Assembly (NCBI RefSeq): GCF_004683965.1
Contig: NZ_CP038436.1
Coordinates: 3,782,001-3,846,000 of the forward strand
DNA from: Nocardioides seonyuensis
GTDB taxonomy: Bacteria; Actinomycetota; Actinomycetes; Propionibacteriales; Nocardioidaceae
DNA length: 64,000 nt
Direction of reading: 5' to 3'
Below are positions 1 to 7,940 of this stretch, piece by piece. Numbering within the stretch: the stretch's first letter is position 1; every line of letters starts with the position of its first letter. A program made the translations under genes and the position numbers. The notes below the pieces were generated by a model that saw nothing but the letters and a program-made list of their open reading frames with translations, searched no databases and was not told the origin of the DNA.

Positions 1-624
1 CACGTGGCCCTCCTGCTCGCTCCCCTGCTCGTCGAGGCCGGCCACGACGTCCAGTCGGTGATTCGCAACCCCGACCACGTGGACGACGTGGCCGCCACCG
101 GCGCCACCCCGGTGGTGTCGTCTGTCGAGTCGGCGGGCACCCCGGAGCTGACCTCGCTCCTGGAGGTCCAGGATGCCGTGGTGTGGTCGGCCGGGGCGGG
201 TGGCGGCGACCCAACCCGGACCATGGCGGTCGACCGCGACGGCGCGATCCGCTCGATGGAGGCGGCCGAGGCCGCCGGAGTGCTGCGTTACGTCATGGTG
301 TCCTTCTCCGGGGCGTTCCCGGAGTTCCTCGTCGGCGCCGACGACCCCTTCCGGCCCTACATGGACGCGAAGATCGCCGCCGACGAGCACCTGCGGGCCA
401 GCGGCCTGGACTGGACGATCCTCGCTCCCGGGCCGCTGACGTTCGACCCGGGGCACGGCACCGTCAACCCCTCGGCTGCTCGGGGTGAGGGCGACACCGC
501 GCCACGAGAGCTCGTGGCACAGGTCGCCGCGGCCGTGATCGACGATGCTCGCGCCTCTCGCCGCACGCTGGTGGTGGGTGAGGGAGACGTGCCGATCGAC
601 GAGTGGCTCGGGTCGATGGGGTGA
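1..624 (+). CDS. NAD(P)-binding NmrA/SDR-like protein, 5' end missing
   Basis: The reading frame is open from base 1, so the true start and the N-terminal glycine-rich nucleotide loop lie outside the window. The visible part begins at the helix after that loop and continues into 'VIRNPDHVDDV', the usual second beta strand with an Arg that favours NADPH. 'AAGVLRYVMVSFSGA' around residues 93-107 and 'YMDAKIAADEHLRASGLDWTILAPGPL' at about 119-145 match the atypical SDR / NAD(P)H-binding family (YwnB, YhfK type). Substrate is unknown; these proteins are often putative NAD(P)H-dependent reductases or redox sensors. The gene stops right at an ECF-type promoter that drives the next gene. Confidence 0.8.
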   Translation, partial: HVALLLAPLLVEAGHDVQSVIRNPDHVDDVAATGATPVVSSVESAGTPELTSLLEVQDAVVWSAGAGGGDPTRTMAVDRDGAIRSMEAAEAAGVLRYVMVSFSGAFPEFLVGADDPFRPYMDAKIAADEHLRASGLDWTILAPGPLTFDPGHGTVNPSAARGEGDTAPRELVAQVAAAVIDDARASRRTLVVGEGDVPIDEWLGSMG

Positions 625-625
625 C

Positions 626-649
626 AACCTTCTTCACCCGCCGCGCGTC
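626..649 (+). promoter_or_regulatory. ECF-type promoter upstream of the RTX-like gene
   Basis: AACC at 626-629 and CGTC at 646-649 are separated by exactly 16 bases, the usual layout of actinobacterial ECF sigma promoters. The same AACC-TTC-N13-CGTC arrangement precedes the ECF sigma gene itself (3294-3317). The -35 element starts 2 bases after the stop codon of the upstream gene and the start codon at 688 lies about 38 bases beyond the -10. Confidence 0.65.
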
Positions 650-687
650 ACATCGAGCAACACGTTCTACGCAATCGGGGAAAAGAG

Positions 688-2208
688 ATGAAGCTCCGCA
701 GGTCCGCTGCACTGACTGTCCTGGCACTGGCTGCCGGGTCCACCTCGGCGGTGGCGACGTCGTCGCCGGCCTCGGCCGCCCCCACCACCTGCCAGGGCAA
801 GGCCGTCACCATCGTCGCCTCCACGACTGTCACCCGCGGGACCGAGGGCGAGGACGTGGTTGCCATGGAACCCGGTGGCTGGAGGATGTTCGACGCGTTG
901 GGCGGCAACGACACCATCTGCCTCGCCGCTGCTGCGGGGATCTCCAACGATCGCGACCCCATGCCGCCCTCCGGCTGGCTGGACGCGGGGCCCGGTGACG
1001 ATGTGGTCGTCAACCTGATGCCGACAGGCACCACCGGGGTCGCCACGACCGTCGTCCTCGGGCTCGGCAACGACAGCTTCCAGGGCGCGGACGTCGGCGA
1101 GAAGGTGTTCGCCGAGAAGGATGTCGCCGACTTCTCCGACCCCGACCTGGTCGACCCGGAGCTGATCGGGCAGCAGCGGGACGTGGTCACGAACGCCTCG
1201 ACCGTCTTCAGCGCAGCCCCCCACGACGGTCCCAACACCGACCGCATCTCACTGGGAGCGCAGGGAGCGCGTGTGGTCATGGAGGGTCCACTCGCCCCGG
1301 CCGGCCTCCTCGACGTCTCCGCCGCCGACTCCCCTGTCCTCGAGGTGCGTTCTCCCCGCCGTCTCGGGCCTCCACCCGGCGGTGACGTCGTGGTCGACAA
1401 CCGGTCGCGCACGATCGCTGCGGGACTGCCGGTCATCACGTGGTCAGGAGAGTTCTCCGCATTCCTCTTCGGGACGCCCCGCCGCGTCACCGAGCAGCCT
1501 GCAGTGTCGTTCACCGGAACCGATGCGGATGAGTCCGTGACGTTCGCCGACATCCCGGTCGGTGACGTGGCGATGGGCGGCGGCGCGGACGCGCTCGACG
1601 TCCAGTCCTGGAACAACCCGTTCGTGCCGCGGTCGGCCGACGGTGGGGGCGGACGTGACACGGCCTCCATCGACTCGACCTGCCGCGACCTCGAGGTGCG
1701 CCTCGACGTCTCCGCCGCCTGCGACGGCCGTTCCGGATCGTTCACGAGCTTTCGCGACGTGACCCTCGACGGGAGCTGGTCGCCCGGCGGCGCCGTCACC
1801 CTGGTCGGCACCCCCCGCAGCGAGCGGCTGCTCGCCAGTGGCCACGCCGTCGTGGTGCGCGCCGGCGCCGGCCATGACGAGATCATGGTTGACGACAGCT
1901 GGTCTGCGCGCGTCCGCGCGGGTGCGGGACGCGACCGAGCGGCCGTGAGTGGCGACGATGTCGTACTGCTCGGACAGGGCGGTCGCGACAGGCTCCGGCT
2001 GCTCGGCTCTGCCGGCTTCGAACAGCCCTCCGGCGCCCGGCACCAGAACCTTGCCCGCGGCGGCCCGGGCAACGACGTCCTCCTCGGGTCGCCGTACGAC
2101 CCACCTGACCGTCTCGTCGGCGGACCCGGCAAGGACAGGGCAGACGGGCACAGAGGGCGACACGACCGTTGCTACGCCGAGGTGACGAGACGCTGCGGGC
2201 GCCCATGA
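688..2208 (+). CDS. Secreted protein with RTX-like Asp/Gly-rich calcium-binding motifs
   Basis: A 506-residue protein with a Sec signal peptide (basic MKLRR, hydrophobic core to about residue 24, likely cleavage near the ASA at 29-31). The mature part contains scattered Gly/Asp motifs related to hemolysin-type calcium-binding nonapeptides: GGNDTIC, GPGDDVVV, GLGNDSF, GGGADALDV, GAGHDEIMV, GAGRDRAAV, GPGNDVLLG and a C-terminal GGPGKDRADG. The repeats are spread over the protein rather than in one block, and no enzyme domain is recognised. With a Sec signal and no type I exporter nearby, it probably folds outside the cell on binding calcium. The start is supported by a purine-rich GGGAAAAGAG just before the ATG. 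The ECF-type promoter at 626-649 suggests it belongs to the regulon of the sigma factor at 3346. Confidence 0.75.
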   Translation: MKLRRSAALTVLALAAGSTSAVATSSPASAAPTTCQGKAVTIVASTTVTRGTEGEDVVAMEPGGWRMFDALGGNDTICLAAAAGISNDRDPMPPSGWLDAGPGDDVVVNLMPTGTTGVATTVVLGLGNDSFQGADVGEKVFAEKDVADFSDPDLVDPELIGQQRDVVTNASTVFSAAPHDGPNTDRISLGAQGARVVMEGPLAPAGLLDVSAADSPVLEVRSPRRLGPPPGGDVVVDNRSRTIAAGLPVITWSGEFSAFLFGTPRRVTEQPAVSFTGTDADESVTFADIPVGDVAMGGGADALDVQSWNNPFVPRSADGGGGRDTASIDSTCRDLEVRLDVSAACDGRSGSFTSFRDVTLDGSWSPGGAVTLVGTPRSERLLASGHAVVVRAGAGHDEIMVDDSWSARVRAGAGRDRAAVSGDDVVLLGQGGRDRLRLLGSAGFEQPSGARHQNLARGGPGNDVLLGSPYDPPDRLVGGPGKDRADGHRGRHDRCYAEVTRRCGRP

Positions 2209-2303
2209 CCTGTACGCGTTGCGCCGCCGGCTCACCGACCCTGCTCGGACTCGTTCGCTGACAGCGGATCGACGCGCAACGGCCTGGCTGGCAGCGTGGG
2301 ACC

Positions 2304-3287
2304 ATGGACCTCCTCGTGCTGGGTGGCACCGCGTTCCTGGGCAGGGCGATCGCCGAGCACGCTCGCGAGCGCGGACATGCCGTCACCTGCCTGGCCCGCG
2401 GTACGACGCCCCCGGCCGAGGGGGTGGACTTCGTCGTTGCAGACCGGGACGACGATGACGGGTTGGCGGCAGTGGCAGACCGGCGTTGGGACGCGGTCGT
2501 GGACGTCACCCGCCAGCCCGGCCAGGCGCGCCGCGCCGTACGCGACCTGAGGACCGACCACTGGGTGTTCGTCTCCAGCGCCAACGCCTACCGTTCGTTC
2601 GACTCGCCCGACCTGCCCGAGTCGGCGCCGCTGCACGAGCCGCTCGCCGGCGACGTGATGGCCGACATGGAGCAGTACGGCCCCGCCAAGGTCGCCTGCG
2701 AGGACGCCTTCCGGGCAGCGGAGGGCACCGCGACGATCGTGCGGGCCGGCCTGATCGGAGGCTACGGCGACGACTCGGGGCGCAGCGGCTACTACCCGTG
2801 GCGCTTCGCCCACCCGACCGGCCCCGACGTCCTCGCGCCCGACGCCCCGGAGGCGACCTGCGGGATCGTCGACGTGGCCGACCTCGCCGAGTGGATCGTG
2901 CTGTCGGCGGAGGAACGCATGGACGGCGCGTTCAACGCGTGCGGGCCGTCGATCCCGCTCACCGAGATCCTGGCTGCAGCGCGGCGGGTGGCCGGTCCCG
3001 GCGCACCGCCACCCCGGGCGGTGCCCGCCGAGGTGCTGGCCGAGGCCGGCATCTCGGGGTGGATGGGCCCGGCTTCGCTACCCCTGTGGATCGACGACCC
3101 GGCCGACCGCTTCTTCGGCAAGATGGACGCAGCTCGCGCCCAGGCTGCGGGGCTGCGGACCCGCTCCATCGAGGAGACCCTCGCATCAGCCCTCGCCTAC
3201 GAGGAGGTGCGGGAGACACCGCGTCGCGCCGGTCTCTCCGACGACGAGGAGATCCGTCTGAGGGCCGCCCTCGACGGCGCCGGGTGA
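2304..3287 (+). CDS. NAD-dependent epimerase/dehydratase family reductase
   Basis: A 327-residue extended SDR. The N-terminus 'LLVLGGTAFLGRAIAEHARERGH' is the Rossmann nucleotide loop (GGTxFxGR form) and 'HWVFVSSANAYRS' at about 82-95 carries the fourth beta strand with the catalytic-region Ser. 'YGPAKVACEDAF' at about 120-131 is the Tyr-x-x-x-Lys-like active site. This form resembles CSP41/isoflavone-reductase-like proteins common in actinobacteria, often annotated as reductases of unknown substrate. The gene sits between the RTX-like gene and the sigma factor on the same strand, and its stop lies 6 bases before the sigma promoter. Confidence 0.8.
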   Translation: MDLLVLGGTAFLGRAIAEHARERGHAVTCLARGTTPPAEGVDFVVADRDDDDGLAAVADRRWDAVVDVTRQPGQARRAVRDLRTDHWVFVSSANAYRSFDSPDLPESAPLHEPLAGDVMADMEQYGPAKVACEDAFRAAEGTATIVRAGLIGGYGDDSGRSGYYPWRFAHPTGPDVLAPDAPEATCGIVDVADLAEWIVLSAEERMDGAFNACGPSIPLTEILAAARRVAGPGAPPPRAVPAEVLAEAGISGWMGPASLPLWIDDPADRFFGKMDAARAQAAGLRTRSIEETLASALAYEEVRETPRRAGLSDDEEIRLRAALDGAG

Positions 3288-3293
3288 TTTTGC

Positions 3294-3317
3294 AACCTTC
3301 CTCCACCCGTTCGCGTC
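3294..3317 (+). promoter_or_regulatory. ECF-type promoter of the sigma factor gene (likely autoregulated)
   Basis: AACC at 3294-3297 and CGTC at 3314-3317 with a 16-base spacer match the element at 626-649, including the shared AACCTTC start and CACCCG-like run in the spacer. It lies about 29 bases before the GTG start of the sigma gene, consistent with the sigma factor transcribing its own gene. Confidence 0.7.
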
Positions 3318-3345
3318 TTGGGAGCGATTGGATGGGAGGTGCACG

Positions 3346-3927
3346 GTGCACACGAACAGCACGCTGGCGGGATCCAGCGGACCAGGACCGGGGGTGGCCA
3401 TGGGCAGCAGGGCGCCCTCGCGCGACGCCGAGTTCTCCGACTACATGGCAGCGCGCCAGCCGAGCCTGCTCCGCACCGCCTACCTCCTGACCGGCGACCA
3501 GCACACTGCCGAGGACCTCGTCCAGACCTCGCTGGCCAAGCTCTACCTGTCATGGGACAAGGTCCAGCAGCGTGGGTCGCTCGACGGCTACGTCCGGCGG
3601 ATCCTGGTCAACGAGCACAACTCGTTGTGGCGCCGCGCCTGGAAGCGTCGCGAGCACTCCACCGGTGAGCTGCCGGAGCGCGAGCACACCGATGCCTACG
3701 ACGACGGCCTGAGCAGCGCGGTGTGGGACGTCGTACAGACCCTCCCTCGCAAGGCACGGGCAGTGGTCGTCCTGCGCTACTACGAGCAGCTCTCCGAGGC
3801 CGAGACCGCCGAGCTCCTCGGCATCTCGGTCGGCACCGTGAAGTCCCAGTCGAGCCGCGCCCTGGCCGCCCTCCGCGAACGCACCCCCGACCACCTCAAT
3901 CCCCGGAACCGCGAGGAGGAGCGATGA
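3346..3927 (+). CDS. ECF RNA polymerase sigma factor, SigE family
   Basis: A 193-residue group IV sigma factor. Region 2 begins near 'FSDYMAARQPSLLRTAYLLTGDQHTAEDLVQTSLAKLYLSW' (about residues 24-64), with the DQHTAEDLVQ helix that contacts the -10 element. Region 4 is 'LPRKARAVVVLRYYEQLSEAETAELLGISVGTVKSQSSRALAALRE' near the C-terminus, containing the -35-binding helix-turn-helix. Spacing and wording are typical of the actinobacterial SigE family. GTG 3346 is preferred because GGGAGG (3334-3339) precedes it at 6 bases; an in-frame ATG at 3400 is possible. The stop overlaps the next start (ATGA), so its membrane partner is co-translated. The promoter upstream suggests positive autoregulation. 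Confidence 0.93.
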   Translation: MHTNSTLAGSSGPGPGVAMGSRAPSRDAEFSDYMAARQPSLLRTAYLLTGDQHTAEDLVQTSLAKLYLSWDKVQQRGSLDGYVRRILVNEHNSLWRRAWKRREHSTGELPEREHTDAYDDGLSSAVWDVVQTLPRKARAVVVLRYYEQLSEAETAELLGISVGTVKSQSSRALAALRERTPDHLNPRNREEER

Positions 3928-5141
3928 ACACGCAGTACGACGAGCTCGAGACCCTCGTGGGCACCGAGCTGCGCGACCGGGCCGGCGACGTCGACGGCGC
4001 CCGGCTGACCTTCACAGACGTGCGCGGCCGCGCTCGGAGGATCCGCCGTCGCCGTCAGGCAGGAGCCGGCGTGGCCGTGGCGGCCGCCCTGGCGATCGCC
4101 GTCCCGCTCGGCCTCAGCGGGGGCGGGTCCCTCGACTCCACCGAACGGATCGACCCGGCGGTCCCTGACCAGCAGGAGGTGGTCCGCACGACGTTCAGCA
4201 CGGCCGGTCTCGACCGTGGCGCGGCGCCGGCGGTGGAGTACTTCACCGAGGAGGGCGTCGTGCTTCCGGAGCAGGGCGTGCAGCCCTTGGAGGAGAACTG
4301 GCAGGCCCTGGTCCCCGGCGGACCGGACGGCGGCTGGGTGGCGCTCAGCCCCAGCAAGGACGACGTCGTGGTGCTCTCCGAGGACTTCGAGCGCGTCTCC
4401 GAGCAGCCGGGCGGTCAGGTGCTGGTGAGCAACCCGGACCGGTCCCTGCTCGCCTGGACCGTGCCGGGCGCCGACTCCCAGACGTTGGTGCTGCGACCGA
4501 CGGCGGACCCGTCGAGCGGCTCCGCGTGGGAGCTTCCTCCCGGCCCTGCGGTGCAGCCCGTCGGCTTCGTGAGCGACGCCAGCCTGGTCTACCAGTCGAC
4601 CGACGCGCAGGGTGTCGCCGAGATCGGCATCGCTCACGAGGACGGGACGACGTCTGCGTTCGAGGACGACTGGCTGGGCGCGATCTCGGCCAGCCCGGCG
4701 AACGGGCTGGTCGCCGTCCAGACGAGGTCCAATCCGGACATGTCCGGCTGCTTCGGCGTCGTCGACCCGTCGGCGAGCACCTCGAAGACACTGTGGGACA
4801 CGTGCGGATACTCCCTAGGAACGTTCAGCCCGGACGGTCGCTACGTCCTGGCGAGCGGCCCCTACCAGTCGGGGTCGGGCCTGGACTCACTGTCGATCCT
4901 CGACGCCCGCACCGGGGCCCTGGTGACGAACTTCCAGTCCGAGCGGGGCACGATGATCCCGCTCTCCGGCGTGGTGTGGGAGACGGCCGACACCATCATC
5001 GCGGTGGCCAACGAGGTCAACTCGTGGACCGTCCTCCGTTTCGGTGTGGACGGTCGGGTCGAGGAGACCACGGAGCCGCGGAACGGCTCGGACTACGGCG
5101 ACACGCCGTTCTTCCTCAGTGCCGACCGGCGACCCCTCTGA
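3924..5141 (+). CDS. Membrane-anchored beta-propeller-like protein, putative sigma regulator
   Basis: A 405-residue protein translationally coupled to the sigma gene. A cytoplasmic N-terminus of about 50 residues ends in the Arg-rich stretch RGRARRIRRRR. One membrane helix follows (AGVAVAAALAIAVPLGL, about 52-68), then a long extracytoplasmic part with repeated WD40/TolB-like beta segments such as 'DGGWVALSPSKDDVVVLS', 'NPDRSLLAWTVPG' and 'TFSPDGRYVLASGPY'. The topology suits an anti-sigma factor or sensor, but the HxxxCxxC zinc motif of classical ZAS anti-sigma factors is absent. The role as sigma regulator is inferred from coupling and topology. Confidence 0.7.
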   Translation: MNTQYDELETLVGTELRDRAGDVDGARLTFTDVRGRARRIRRRRQAGAGVAVAAALAIAVPLGLSGGGSLDSTERIDPAVPDQQEVVRTTFSTAGLDRGAAPAVEYFTEEGVVLPEQGVQPLEENWQALVPGGPDGGWVALSPSKDDVVVLSEDFERVSEQPGGQVLVSNPDRSLLAWTVPGADSQTLVLRPTADPSSGSAWELPPGPAVQPVGFVSDASLVYQSTDAQGVAEIGIAHEDGTTSAFEDDWLGAISASPANGLVAVQTRSNPDMSGCFGVVDPSASTSKTLWDTCGYSLGTFSPDGRYVLASGPYQSGSGLDSLSILDARTGALVTNFQSERGTMIPLSGVVWETADTIIAVANEVNSWTVLRFGVDGRVEETTEPRNGSDYGDTPFFLSADRRPL

Positions 5142-5165
5142 GCGGCCGCCGCCACGCTCGAGCAA

Positions 5166-5200
5166 GCGGGCGTCATGACCTCCGAGGTCATGGCGCCCGC
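5166..5200 (+). terminator. Hairpin after the sigma operon, probable terminator
   Basis: The arms GCGGGCGTCATGACCT (5166-5181) and AGGTCATGGCGCCCGC (5185-5200) pair over 16 positions with one G-T wobble and a 3-base loop. It lies 25 bases after the stop of the gene ending at 5141. No T-run follows, as is common in high-GC actinobacteria. Confidence 0.6.
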
Positions 5201-5226
5201 TACCGGTCGAGCCCGAAGGTGGTCGC

Positions 5227-5652
5227 ATGACCACGACAACCACCTCCCTCAGCACCTCGTCCACCACGACCCGCGACGCCGGCATCCGCCACTCGCTCGT
5301 GCGGCCCTTCCTCCTCACTGACGCGGCGACCACAGCCGTCAACGGGCTGGCCTACGTCGTCGGCGCGGCATGGCTCGCCGACTGGTTCGGAGCCCCCGCC
5401 GACCTGCAACGCGGCCTGGGCGCGTTCCTCCTGGCCTTCGGCGTCGGTGTCGCGCTCCTGGCAGTCCGCCGACCCGTCCCGCGACGCGGCGTCCTCGCGC
5501 TGGTCGTGCTCAACGAAGCATGGGTCGTCGCGAGCCTGGCCTATGCCGCGATGGGCGACCTGACTGCCCTGGGCAGGGGCTGGGTGGTGCTCCAGGCTTT
5601 CATCGTCGCGGCCTTCGCCGCGGGGCAGCTCTGGTTCGCCCGCCGAGGCTGA
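5227..5652 (+). CDS. Small four-helix membrane protein
   Basis: A 141-residue integral membrane protein. After a Thr/Ser-rich N-terminus of about 22 residues come four hydrophobic segments: about 30-52 (LLTDAATTAVNGLAYVVGAA), 62-80 (GAFLLAFGVGVALLAV), 88-110 (VLALVVLNEAWVVASLAYA) and 118-137 (VVLQAFIVAAFAAGQLW). I do not recognise a named family; the arrangement resembles small DoxX-like or DUF-type proteins common in this order. It is followed after only 4 bases by the XRE regulator, so the two are probably co-transcribed and the regulator may act on this operon. Confidence 0.7.
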   Translation: MTTTTTSLSTSSTTTRDAGIRHSLVRPFLLTDAATTAVNGLAYVVGAAWLADWFGAPADLQRGLGAFLLAFGVGVALLAVRRPVPRRGVLALVVLNEAWVVASLAYAAMGDLTALGRGWVVLQAFIVAAFAAGQLWFARRG

Positions 5653-5656
5653 CATC

Positions 5657-6448
5657 GTGGGAGCCATGACCCTCGAGCTCGTCCGCGAGGAGGTCGGCGA
5701 CCTGGTCCGCCACTGGCGCCAGCGTCGCCGACTCTCGCAGCAGGCCCTGTCCGACCGGTGCGGTGTCTCCACCCGCCACCTGTCCTTCATCGAGACCGGC
5801 AAGGCATCGCCCAGTCCCACGATGATCGGGCAGCTCGCGGCCGCGCTGGACGTCCCGCTCCGGGAGCAGCGCCGGCTCTACACCGCGGCCGGGTTCGTGC
5901 CCACGACCACCGAGCTACCGCTCCACTCCCCCGCCCTGGCGCAGGTCAACGAGGCGCTCGAGCTGATCCTCGCGGGGCACGAGCCCTACCCGGCGCTGGT
6001 GATCGACGGGGGCTGGGACCTCGTCGCGGCCAACGAGGCGGCCTACCGCCTCCTGGCGGACCTGCCGGCCGACCTGCTGGAGCCGCCGGTGAACGTCGTA
6101 CGCCTCAGCCTCGACCCGCGCGGACTCGCCTCGCGGATCGTCGACCCGGGTGCCTGGCAGGCCGCGATCATGACCCGGATCCGGCACGAGCACGACACCA
6201 CGGGCGACCCGCGACTGGGCGCGCTGCTCGACGACTACGGCGTTCCCGCATCGGCTGCACAGCCTGAGATCGTGCTGACCCTGAAGCTGCGGGCGGGCGA
6301 CGGCGTGCTGTCGTTCCTCACCACGACCACGGTCTTCGGCACACCGGGCGACGTGACCGTGGCAGAGCTCGCGATCGAGGCGCTCTACCCCGCAGACGCC
6401 GCGACCCGCGATCAGCTCGCAGAGCTCGCCAGGAACGACAACGCCTGA
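5657..6448 (+). CDS. XRE-family regulator with MmyB-like ligand-binding domain
   Basis: A 263-residue regulator. An N-terminal Cro/CI helix-turn-helix (about 17-75) reads 'HWRQRRRLSQQALSDRCGVSTRHLSFIETGKASPSPTMI'. The rest matches the MmyB-like PAS-fold domain, including 'HEPYPALVIDGGWDLVAANEAAYRLL' and 'VNVVRLSLDPRGLASRIVDPGAW'. MmyB-type proteins from Streptomyces and relatives bind acyl-like ligands in that domain and usually regulate a neighbouring oxidoreductase or membrane gene. GTG 5657 and ATG 5666 are both possible starts. The last 37 bases overlap the 3' end of aroQ on the other strand. Confidence 0.88.
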   Translation: MGAMTLELVREEVGDLVRHWRQRRRLSQQALSDRCGVSTRHLSFIETGKASPSPTMIGQLAAALDVPLREQRRLYTAAGFVPTTTELPLHSPALAQVNEALELILAGHEPYPALVIDGGWDLVAANEAAYRLLADLPADLLEPPVNVVRLSLDPRGLASRIVDPGAWQAAIMTRIRHEHDTTGDPRLGALLDDYGVPASAAQPEIVLTLKLRAGDGVLSFLTTTTVFGTPGDVTVAELAIEALYPADAATRDQLAELARNDNA

Positions 6449-6846
6449 CGGTAGCCGTCAACGCCCTCGCCCGCGATCGTCATCGCGGCGTGGGGCTCGA
6501 CGACCGAGGTGTGCCGGAACTCCTCGGGCCGTTGCTTGGGGTCGGAGATGTGCACCTCCACGAGCGGCGCCGTGAGCTGGGCGCAGGCGTCGTGGAGCGC
6601 CAGCGAGTAGTGGGTCCAGGCTCCCGCGTTGAGCACCACCGCGGTGCCGTCGTCGGCAGCGACGTTGAGCCAGTCGAGAAGCTCGCCCTCGTGGTTGGTC
6701 TGGCGCACCTCGACGTCCATGCCCAGCTCGGCTCCCCACGAGACACACAGGTGGGCGAGCTCGGCGTGTGTCGTGGTGCCGTAGATCTCGGGTTGACGAC
6801 GCCCCAGGCGGCCGAGGTTGGGGCCGTTGAGCACCAGGACCTTCAC
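6412..6846 (-). CDS. aroQ: 3-dehydroquinate dehydratase, type II
   Basis: A 144-residue enzyme for step 3 of the shikimate pathway, converting 3-dehydroquinate to 3-dehydroshikimate; the type II family forms dodecamers. 'VLVLNGPNLGRLGRRQPEIYG' at 3-23 holds the flexible lid with Arg17 and the catalytic Tyr22. 'QTNHEGELLDWL' follows, and 'GAWTHYSLALHDA' carries the catalytic His. Two variations from the usual family text are visible: GAWTH in place of GAYTH, and VHISDPKQRPEEFRHTS in place of the common HLSN-x-HAREEFR-HHS. The GTG start overlaps the aroB stop (GTGA), so it is the last gene of the aro operon. Its 3' end overlaps the convergent XRE gene. Confidence 0.93.
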   Translation of the reverse strand: MKVLVLNGPNLGRLGRRQPEIYGTTTHAELAHLCVSWGAELGMDVEVRQTNHEGELLDWLNVAADDGTAVVLNAGAWTHYSLALHDACAQLTAPLVEVHISDPKQRPEEFRHTSVVEPHAAMTIAGEGVDGYRQALSFLASSAS

Positions 6847-7940
6847 GCGGCACCTCCGATGGCCGAGTAGGCGGCTCGCAGGTCGCCCTCGGCGGGCCCG
6901 GCGAGGACGCGCGGTCGACCGACGTCCTCGAGCACGAGGAGGCGGATCTGGGAGCCGCGCGCCTTCTTGTCCATCTTCATCGCCGCGTGCAGGTCGTCGA
7001 ACGAGGCGGCGGAGTAGGAGGTCGGCAGCCCGACGCGAGCGAAGGCGGAGCGGTGTCGCTCGACGACGGAGGGGTCGAGCAGGCCGGCCCGCGCAGCGAC
7101 CTCGGCGACGTAGACGCACCCGATGGCCACGGCCTCGCCGTGGCGCACGGAGTAGTCGCTCGTGCGCTCGATGGCGTGGGCCAGCGTGTGGCCGTAGTTG
7201 AGCACCTCGCGGCCGGGGTGCCCGTCTGCTCCACCCCTCTCCTTGAGGTCACCGACCACGACGTCGATCTTGACCTGGATCGAACGCTCGATGAGCTCGC
7301 GCAGGACGGCGGAGGACGGCGTCAGGGAGGCGGGGTCGTGGGTCTCGACGAGGTCGAGGATGGCGGGGTCGGCGATGAACCCGCACTTGACCACCTCACC
7401 GAGCCCGGAGACGAGCTCTTCGCGGGGCAGCGACTCCAGCAGCGACAGGTCGCACAGCACTCCGGTCGGCTCGTGGAAGGCGCCCACGAGGTTCTTGCCG
7501 GCGCCGGTGTTGATGCCCGTCTTGCCACCGACCGCCGCGTCGACCATGCCGAGCACGGTCGTGGGGAGGTGTACGACGCGCACGCCGCGCAGCCAGGTGG
7601 CGGCGACGAACCCGCCCAGGTCGGTGGTCGCACCCCCGCCGATCGTGACGACGGCGTCCGAGCGGGTGAACCCCGCCTCCCCCAACGCCTCCCAGCAGTC
7701 GGCAGCCACCGCAGCAGTCTTGGCTCGCTCACCGATGGGCAGCCCGAGCGCCAGCACGTCGTAGTGCTCGACGAGCACCTCGACGACGCCGTCGGCGAGC
7801 GCTCCGAGGTCACCGCCGAAGAGCACGGCGACGCGCTCGACGGACTCGCCGAGGATCCCCGGGAGCCGGCCCGCGAGCCCGTGGCCCACGATGACGTCGT
7901 AGGGAGCGGCTCCCGGCACGTGCAGCGTGGTGTCACTCAT
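6843..7940 (-). CDS. aroB: 3-dehydroquinate synthase
   Basis: A 365-residue NAD- and metal-dependent enzyme that cyclises DAHP to 3-dehydroquinate (step 2 of the shikimate pathway). The nucleotide-binding part contains 'GGGATTDLGGFVAATWLRG' and 'VVHLPTTVLGMVDAAVGGKTGIN'. Metal ligands are expected in 'SGLGEVVKCG' (Glu) and in 'NYGHTLAHAIE' and 'VRHGEAVAIG' (His). Length is normal for the family. The ATG overlaps the aroK stop (ATGA) and its own stop overlaps the aroQ start, so translation of the three genes is coupled. Confidence 0.96.
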   Translation of the reverse strand: MSDTTLHVPGAAPYDVIVGHGLAGRLPGILGESVERVAVLFGGDLGALADGVVEVLVEHYDVLALGLPIGERAKTAAVAADCWEALGEAGFTRSDAVVTIGGGATTDLGGFVAATWLRGVRVVHLPTTVLGMVDAAVGGKTGINTGAGKNLVGAFHEPTGVLCDLSLLESLPREELVSGLGEVVKCGFIADPAILDLVETHDPASLTPSSAVLRELIERSIQVKIDVVVGDLKERGGADGHPGREVLNYGHTLAHAIERTSDYSVRHGEAVAIGCVYVAEVAARAGLLDPSVVERHRSAFARVGLPTSYSAASFDDLHAAMKMDKKARGSQIRLLVLEDVGRPRVLAGPAEGDLRAAYSAIGGAA

